Positions 58,629 to 64,000 of a stretch of 64,000 nt of DNA are shown here, piece by piece (position 1 is the stretch's first letter; each line of letters starts with the position of its first letter). Position numbers and translations under genes: made by a program. The stretch comes from Gnetum montanum (Eukaryota; Streptophyta; Gnetopsida; Gnetales; Gnetaceae), in contig MNCI01015542.1 in the NCBI GenBank assembly GCA_015680685.1, positions 565,792 through 629,791 on the forward strand, in the 5' to 3' direction. The notes beneath the pieces were generated by a model, which was not told the DNA's origin, did not search any database, and saw nothing but the letters and a program-made list of their open reading frames with translations.

Positions 58629-58812
58629 AAAAGAACGCGGCGGGGAGGCATCCGAATGCTTCATGGATGACAGTTTTTTGAACCGCAGATGCACGGCCCC
58701 AGATTAGTAATTTTATCAAATAGATATATATATAATACAAACAACGCATTTTATCAAATAGATATATATAATAAAAAGAACGCGGCGTGGAGTTTTCTGA
58801 ATGCTTCCCATA
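58629..58812. repeat. Short duplicated blocks upstream of the KH gene
   Basis: aaaagaacgcggcg occurs at 58629-58642 and 58774-58787, each followed by a gaatgcttc word. ttttatcaaatagatatata occurs at 58711 and 58749. These look like a decayed local duplication, starting next to the LINE target duplication. Confidence 0.6.
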
Positions 58813-59224
58813 AATGCATCGAATAAATTACCCAACAACGGGAACAGATATTCATAGCGGAAGTGCGCCGCGCCTTGACAATGCTACGACTGGGAAAATC
58901 TGAGAACTGTGGTCAATCCCAAATGACAGTAGAGGGAGCTGAGCGAGAAAGCAAGAGAAGCACAACATTCTTTTGCTCTGTTACATCCACCAGCTCTTTG
59001 TCTCTTGTTGCAAGACAGGCATAATCTACCAGGCAGTAGACGTAGAAGAAGAAAGTGCAGGGGTTCTTAAACCCTAAACTCACTCACACAGCTTCATTTG
59101 GAGCTCAAATCTCCGCGCGCTCTGCAAACAACAAACAGCGAAGCAAACTGTCATACAATCTCTGCAATTGCCCGCAAAAGAAGAAGAAGAAGAAGAAGAA
59201 GAAGAGGAAGCCAATCCGTCTTCA
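58813..59224 (+). promoter_or_regulatory. Promoter and 5' UTR region of the KH gene
   Basis: GC and CpG content rise relative to the transposon DNA. A GAA/AAG microsatellite (about 59177-59212) lies just before the start codon. No firm TATA box close to the gene; the gatatatata words at 58721-58770 are more than 400 nt upstream. Confidence 0.45.
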
Positions 59225-62200
59225 ATGGAGGACGGGCCATATGCGCGGCCGCGCTCAGCCAAACGCCCCTTCGAATCCCCTCCGGCTCGGTCTGCAAAAC
59301 GTTCGTCGCGCGATTCCACGACACATCAACATCAACATCAACAAGAACAAGAGCATCATCAGCGCCGCGACGATTCCGCAGAAGCTTCTTCAGGAGAGAC
59401 GACTTTCCGGATTCTTTGTCCGGAAGAGAAAGCCGGCGGCGTAATCGGAAAAGGAGGTTCCATAATCTCGCACATTCGCCATGACACCGGCGCGCGCGTC
59501 TGCATCAACGAAGCCACGCGCGGCCGCGACGAGCGCATTGTTACGATTTCGTGCGTCGATGTGCCTCCGCCTTCTGCGCCGTTTCATACGAACAACGGCA
59601 GCGGTGGCGGTGGAGTTGGAGAGTTTGATGAGTCGTGGATTTCGCGCTCGCAGGAGGCGCTGTTCAGAGTGCACGCCAGGGTTTGCGATGGTGAGGAAGC
59701 TTCCGGAAAGAGCATTACGACGCGCCTTCTGGTGCCGAGCACGCAGGTTGGATGCCTTCTCGGCAAAGGCGGGGTTGTGATGCAGAAGCTTCGCCAAGAG
59801 TCCCGCGCGCAGATTCGGATTCTTCCTCGTGACCTCGTGCCCTCGTTTCTTTCGGCGTCCGAGGATGTTGTTCAGGTTTGGGCCGTTTCCTTGATTTTTG
59901 CTTGTGGTTTTAGTTCTCCGAACGGAATTCTGCGTTTTTTTGCCTAAATTCGGCATCATTCGCTCCTTGCGCACAACCTTTTTCTGTTCTGTAAGTGCTT
60001 GATGCTGTTTGGTGCTTCTTCTTCATTTTTTCAAATGCTTGATGCTGTTTTGTTGCTTTATCGGTAGCATAACGGAACATGTTTATTCCGCATTTGCAAC
60101 ATGCTGTATTTTATCGACTGTTGTGCTTTGTCAACATGCTTATGATAAAACCCTGTAAGAGACGTAAATTCTGGCAATGATGTATGTATGCTGGAACAAG
60201 GGAATGTGATGGAGATGCTTTAATGCTCCGTGCTAGGTCTTTTGTGCTAAGAGGGTTTTTAATTATGAAAGAAGCTATAAATGCAACAACAGCTTAGCAT
60301 AAGTGGTTTTTAAAGAGAAGTCAGGATGTGAGTGGGAGAACATGCAAGATGTAACATAACGAGTAAGAGAAGTAAAAAATTTGCATGCTAAAAGTGCATT
60401 TTCAGTTCTCATGTTTGAACTTTGAACCTTTAGGGAACCTTCTGTAGCCACTGCTTTATTGTTTCCAGAGTGCTTTGTTTTGTATTTGGCGACAAGGAAG
60501 CTTTTTGTAGGCCTGTAATACATTTACTTTTGATCGGATCTAGGTTAAAAGCAAATTTTCTGTCTATAGGCAGCCATGGTTTCTGAGAATAACGTAACCA
60601 TTTTGGTATTGTGCTAATGTTTTGGCGTATACACATGTTTGTCGCTAAGGGTAGTTTTGGTTATAAATTCATGTGAGAATTCTGTGATTGAAGGCAGCAT
60701 TGGGGAGCCCAAAAACTGTCAACCTTATGGATAACGATGTTTGGGTAATTATAACAAATTCTTGATGCAGATTTCAGGGGAATTGAGTGCTGTTAGAAGG
60801 GCAGTGAGATTAGTTTCAACACGTCTGCGTGATAATCCTCCCAGAGATCGTTCTCACAAAGTCCAACGTGTTGCTGCATATTCACCACATGCTAATAGTA
60901 ATCCATCTTCTGATGGAAATTTGCCTCAGCGTAATCCATTTCCAGGAAGCTTTCATGATGGGATCACACCAGATGAGAGACACTCTATGAGCTTTAGCAG
61001 GGGACCATGGCCTTCTTCAGGCATTGAAGGTCCGGTGTGCTCAGTGCCTGACGGTCGTGATGCTCATTTCAACTCTGCAATGCCATCATCAGCGGGTGAA
61101 GAGCTGGTGTATCGAATTCTTTGCCCAGATAACAAAATTGGCTGTGTGATTGGAAAGAATGGGAGCACAATTAAAAGAATATGTGAAGAGAGTGGGGCAA
61201 AGATTAAAATTACAGATTCTGTACCAGGAACAGATGATCGGATTATTATTGTATCCTCGGACAGTGTGAGTATTTCACCTATGGCTGAACCCTATAATTT
61301 TACTACCGATATTTTGCAATTCTTACCGGATTTGTTTGAATTTTAATTTTAATGAATAGCCAAGGAAAGTACCAACAGCTGTATAAACTGTATGCTGCAT
61401 GCCTAATACAGGAGGATAAAACAACTTACATTTTAGAGTTACATCATGCAGTTATTTTTCAGGGGCTGAATAGGCTTTATTTTGGTTTTTCTTACAAATT
61501 AGGTACCAGAAGGCCATGCGTCTCCTGCAGAGGAAGCTTTACTGCGCATCCAACCTCTAATTGTGGATATTGGGCTTGATAATGATAGTGTCATCACCAC
61601 CAGACTGCTTGTTCCTGCAAGCCATGCCAGCTATCTCATTGGGAAAGGTGGTTCTGTGATATCTGAGATGAGGCGGAGCTCGGGTGCAAACATTAGAATT
61701 TTACCAAGAGAAGATTTACCTCCTTGTGCTTTGCAAACTGATGAGTTAGTTCAGGTACTGCATTCTTCCTTAATTTCTCATATTCATTATCAGATTTCAT
61801 ATTTGTTTTGTGTCATATTTCTATTTTTTGTAATCTGAGTATATTTTCGTAGCAGATTGTAGGAAATATACGGGCTGCACACGAAGCATTGATTCAGATT
61901 AGTGCAAAGCTACGAATGAATTTACGTAGTGAGGGGCCTCCTCGTTCCTCGGTTCCTTCTTTATCCGGTAGCAATGTAGATTCTTTCACTGGCAGAATAG
62001 GATTTGAGAGTATGTCTCCAGGGAGGGCTTATGCGCCTAGTGCATTGTACCAAGGGAGTGGCTATCCAGCGAGGAACTTCCAACCTACAAGTCATCCACC
62101 ACAACCTCTTCTTCGACAGTTGGATTCAAAGGTGTGTTCTGTTAAAGAGCGTTTTTCAGATTTCCTTGGTTCTGTTCTCACTGGATAATACAGGGAAATA

Positions 62201-63116
62201 TTAACTTTGAAGCACAGATATCTTGAAAACATAAGTACTTGCTTAAGTGAAAAAATCAATGCATGTTTCATTTTCCTGTGGTTTGTCCTTTAACTATGTC
62301 TTGCCATATTTTCATTTATCTGTTTTCCTAACATTAGCATGAACCTATATACTATAATCTTTGAACATGCCTAAGGGGTAGGTGGATAGATCCCTTGGGT
62401 CTATGGACAGAATAAAATCTCCAATTGCGATTTCAATTTCATTAGGTTTTCGAATATTTTCTTCAAACTTGAATGCTAATGGATTGTTGATTTCCATCAA
62501 TGCTCATGATATTGTCCATGGGTCTTCTGGATTTTTTAGGGTGCTTTTGGCTATTACTGTGCATATCTTACAGAATGAAATAAGTAGTTGTTTACGAAAA
62601 TGATCCATTTCAGTAATACTTGTATGTTTTGATTCAGCCACAGTGGGATCAGCATGGTACTCAACTTCCATTAAATGCTCAGGGAGGAGCTCCCACTGTT
62701 GGAAGGTAAAAGCACTTCATACAGTTTACATAAGATGGGGTTGACATTTTACTCTATTTCTTAATCTTAATGTGATTTTTATTTAAACCAGGCCCAATAA
62801 CAGTTTTATCACACGGACAACTTGTGAAGTAGTTATAGCACAACATGCAATACCTACTATTTTAGGGGAGTCTCGGAATGGCCTTGCAGTAATTGAACAG
62901 GTAGAATATCTTTACCAATAAGTCAACCATGAATTATGAATGAAGGTGAATTATTTTTAACTTTTGCTTATCCAGATTTCAGGTGCAAAGCTCAACATGG
63001 TTGATCCAAGGCAGTCTAAAGTTGTGATTGAAATATCAGGCAGCTCTGAACAGATCCATGCTGCTCGCTGTTTGATTGAGGCTGCTCTTCGGAATGATAG
63101 ACCTTTATTTCAGTAA
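59225..63116 (+). CDS. Five-KH-domain RNA-binding protein (HEN4-like family), seven exons
   Basis: Exons: 59225-59875, 60771-61265, 61503-61754, 61856-62131, 62638-62705, 62792-62900, 62976-63116. All introns are GT-AG and phases agree, giving 663 residues. The start is ATG 59225 (MEDGPYARPRSAKRPFESPP). The N-terminal 57 residues are basic and His/Gln-rich. KH1 about 58-152 (VIGKGGSIISHI), KH2 163-240 (LLGKGGVVMQKL), KH3 328-402 (VIGKNGSTIKRI), KH4 412-490 (LIGKGGSVISEM), KH5 about 588-660 (ILGESRNGLAVI, loop not canonical). KH1-KH2 and KH3-KH4 are paired, as in the plant HEN4/At4g18375 group. Known members are nuclear and act in pre-mRNA processing; that role is inferred here. No stops or frameshifts, so it is probably functional. 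Confidence 0.93.
61850..61855 (+). other. NAGNAG tandem splice acceptor at exon 4 of the KH gene
   Basis: The intron ends ...ttcgtagcag. Use of TAG instead of CAG would add one Gln codon at the start of exon 4, within KH4, without changing frame. Confidence 0.6.
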
Positions 63117-64000
63117 CAGAGGAGATCATGTATACATCTTGAAAAATAGTAATGCACATCTTCACTAGTGTATACCGTGAATTATGGTTTAGGATCCGAT
63201 ACTGAAAATTTTGGGCTCTGCAAAATATTGTTTATTACGAAATATGAATCCTCTCTACGAAAGGTTTTCAGAAAATTCATTATTTGTTTTTACCACTGCA
63301 ATTCCAAAATCATTCAAAATTTTGTTGCCGGCTTGATTCTCAAACATTGACCCTGTATATGAAAAGGTTAGTAATGATAAATTATGCTAATTGAGTTGAG
63401 ACTGACGTCAAGGTAGGAGTATTTGCATCCTTCAGCCCATTCTTTGTCTGGGCTTGCAGGAAATTTTAAACAGTGGTTTCTATTTGCCATGAAAATTTGC
63501 ATTGGGATAACCAATTTTGCGCAGTATGAATGTGGCTATTCTAGACCAACTTACGGTGTTAAAAGAAAATATCAACTAAAAATTGTCGATATTTTGGTTT
63601 AGCGGTAATCTGCCAAGAAACCGCTAACTTAGAGATTAGATTTTACAGAATAATTACATAATGCCTCCTGTTAACGAAACCCTATCAGTACGAATTGGTT
63701 ATGGAGGGAACAACGTTGGACTTAAAACTAATACGAGTCTCTGCAGGGATTTTGTAAAGAAAAATATGAAAACCGACGTGTTGGTGTGGAGATTCTTTAA
63801 AGCGATGTTCACACTAATTGGGAATGTAGGAATCACAGAGCGTGGGCTCAAACCGAAAAGGGTTGTTTGAGAATGAGGCTAAGCAACATGAATATAATTA
63901 ATTTAATAAAATGTTAAAAAAATATAAATAATTTTTTATAAACTATTTGAAATTATAAATCATAGAACCAAGACAAGATAGTGGGATTAGTGGTATATCA
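63117..64000. other. 3' UTR and downstream flank, no further gene supported
   Basis: AT-rich DNA follows the stop codon. No clear AATAAA signal was seen. A 69-codon open frame at 63661-63870 has no recognisable similarity and is not called. Confidence 0.5.

Larger units (their letters stand above)
51989..58634 (+). mobile_element. L1-type LINE with 12-bp target duplication, interrupted by an LTR-like insert
   Basis: cttatgaaaaga occurs at 51989-52000 and again at 58623-58634, bracketing a 5' leader, ORF1 with a zinc knuckle, ORF2 with endonuclease, RT and a zf-RVT domain, and a 3' end containing the short hairpin gaggt/acctc. No poly(A) tail is present at the 3' junction. All coding parts have stops. 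It belongs to the plant non-LTR L1 group. Confidence 0.75.

Noticed and set aside
59168-59224. Upstream extension of the KH protein through the GAA repeat (MPAKEEEEE...)
   Set aside because: The extension begins with TTG, not ATG. The first ATG in frame is 59225, and the repeat is better placed in the 5' UTR.
63661-63870. 69-codon open frame downstream of the KH gene
   Set aside because: No similarity, no partner exons and no coding bias that I could recognise.
1-64000. tRNA or rRNA genes
   Set aside because: Only degenerate tRNA-like heads of SINE copies were seen; none folds as a full tRNA by eye.

Overview
This is about 64 kb of plant nuclear DNA, most likely from a large, repeat-rich genome. 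A gymnosperm is plausible but not proven. The evidence is the set of LTR retrotransposon lineages (Tat and Athila branches of Ty3/gypsy), a plant L1-type LINE, tRNA-derived SINE-like copies, an NLR resistance-gene fragment of a conifer-like style, and one ordinary intron-bearing gene with GT-AG introns. Nearly all of the window is nested and decayed mobile DNA. The only gene that looks intact and functional lies at the right end: a seven-exon gene for a five-KH-domain RNA-binding protein (59225-63116, +).

Layout. (1) 1-19.5 kb is Tat-derived. It holds a minus-strand spliced ORF of unknown function (1-2037), a complete but stop-riddled Tat pol with two RNase H domains (about 2965-6249, +), a 30/36-bp tandem repeat array right after integrase, a promoter/LTR-like segment with many hairpins and a TATA box (8.37-9.14 kb), a second copy of the spliced ORF (9796-12720, +), and a gag-protease remnant on the minus strand (16.1-13.9 kb) followed by another hairpin-rich segment. 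(2) 20535-50899 is one outer Athila-type element. It has LTRs at 20535-21448 and 49989-50899, a tRNA-Asp-like primer site, gag, protease, RT/RNase H/integrase, an internal promoter and a third ORF. Two further LTR elements have inserted into it. Element G (32012-40595) splits the third ORF and carries a LINE fragment, an NLR fragment and a 45-bp minisatellite. Element E (41358-49929) is flanked by the 5-bp duplication ggact, keeps gag and the third ORF, and has lost pol. (3) 50.9-52 kb holds SINE-like copies. (4) 52001-58622 is an L1-type LINE with a 12-bp target duplication, interrupted by a solo-LTR-like insert. (5) 58.6-64 kb is the KH gene and its flanks.

The main biological points are these. 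A TATA promoter lies inside both Athila elements, ahead of the third ORF, and in each element it carries palindromes resembling that element's own LTR. A multi-exon ORF with phase-consistent introns occurs twice in the Tat-derived DNA, antisense to gag or pol. Tat pol has decayed by transition-type stop codons alone, as expected from deamination of methylated cytosine. There is one clear assembly error: a contig between two single Ns (37881 and 38208) appears to be placed in reverse orientation with a duplicated 144-bp overlap.
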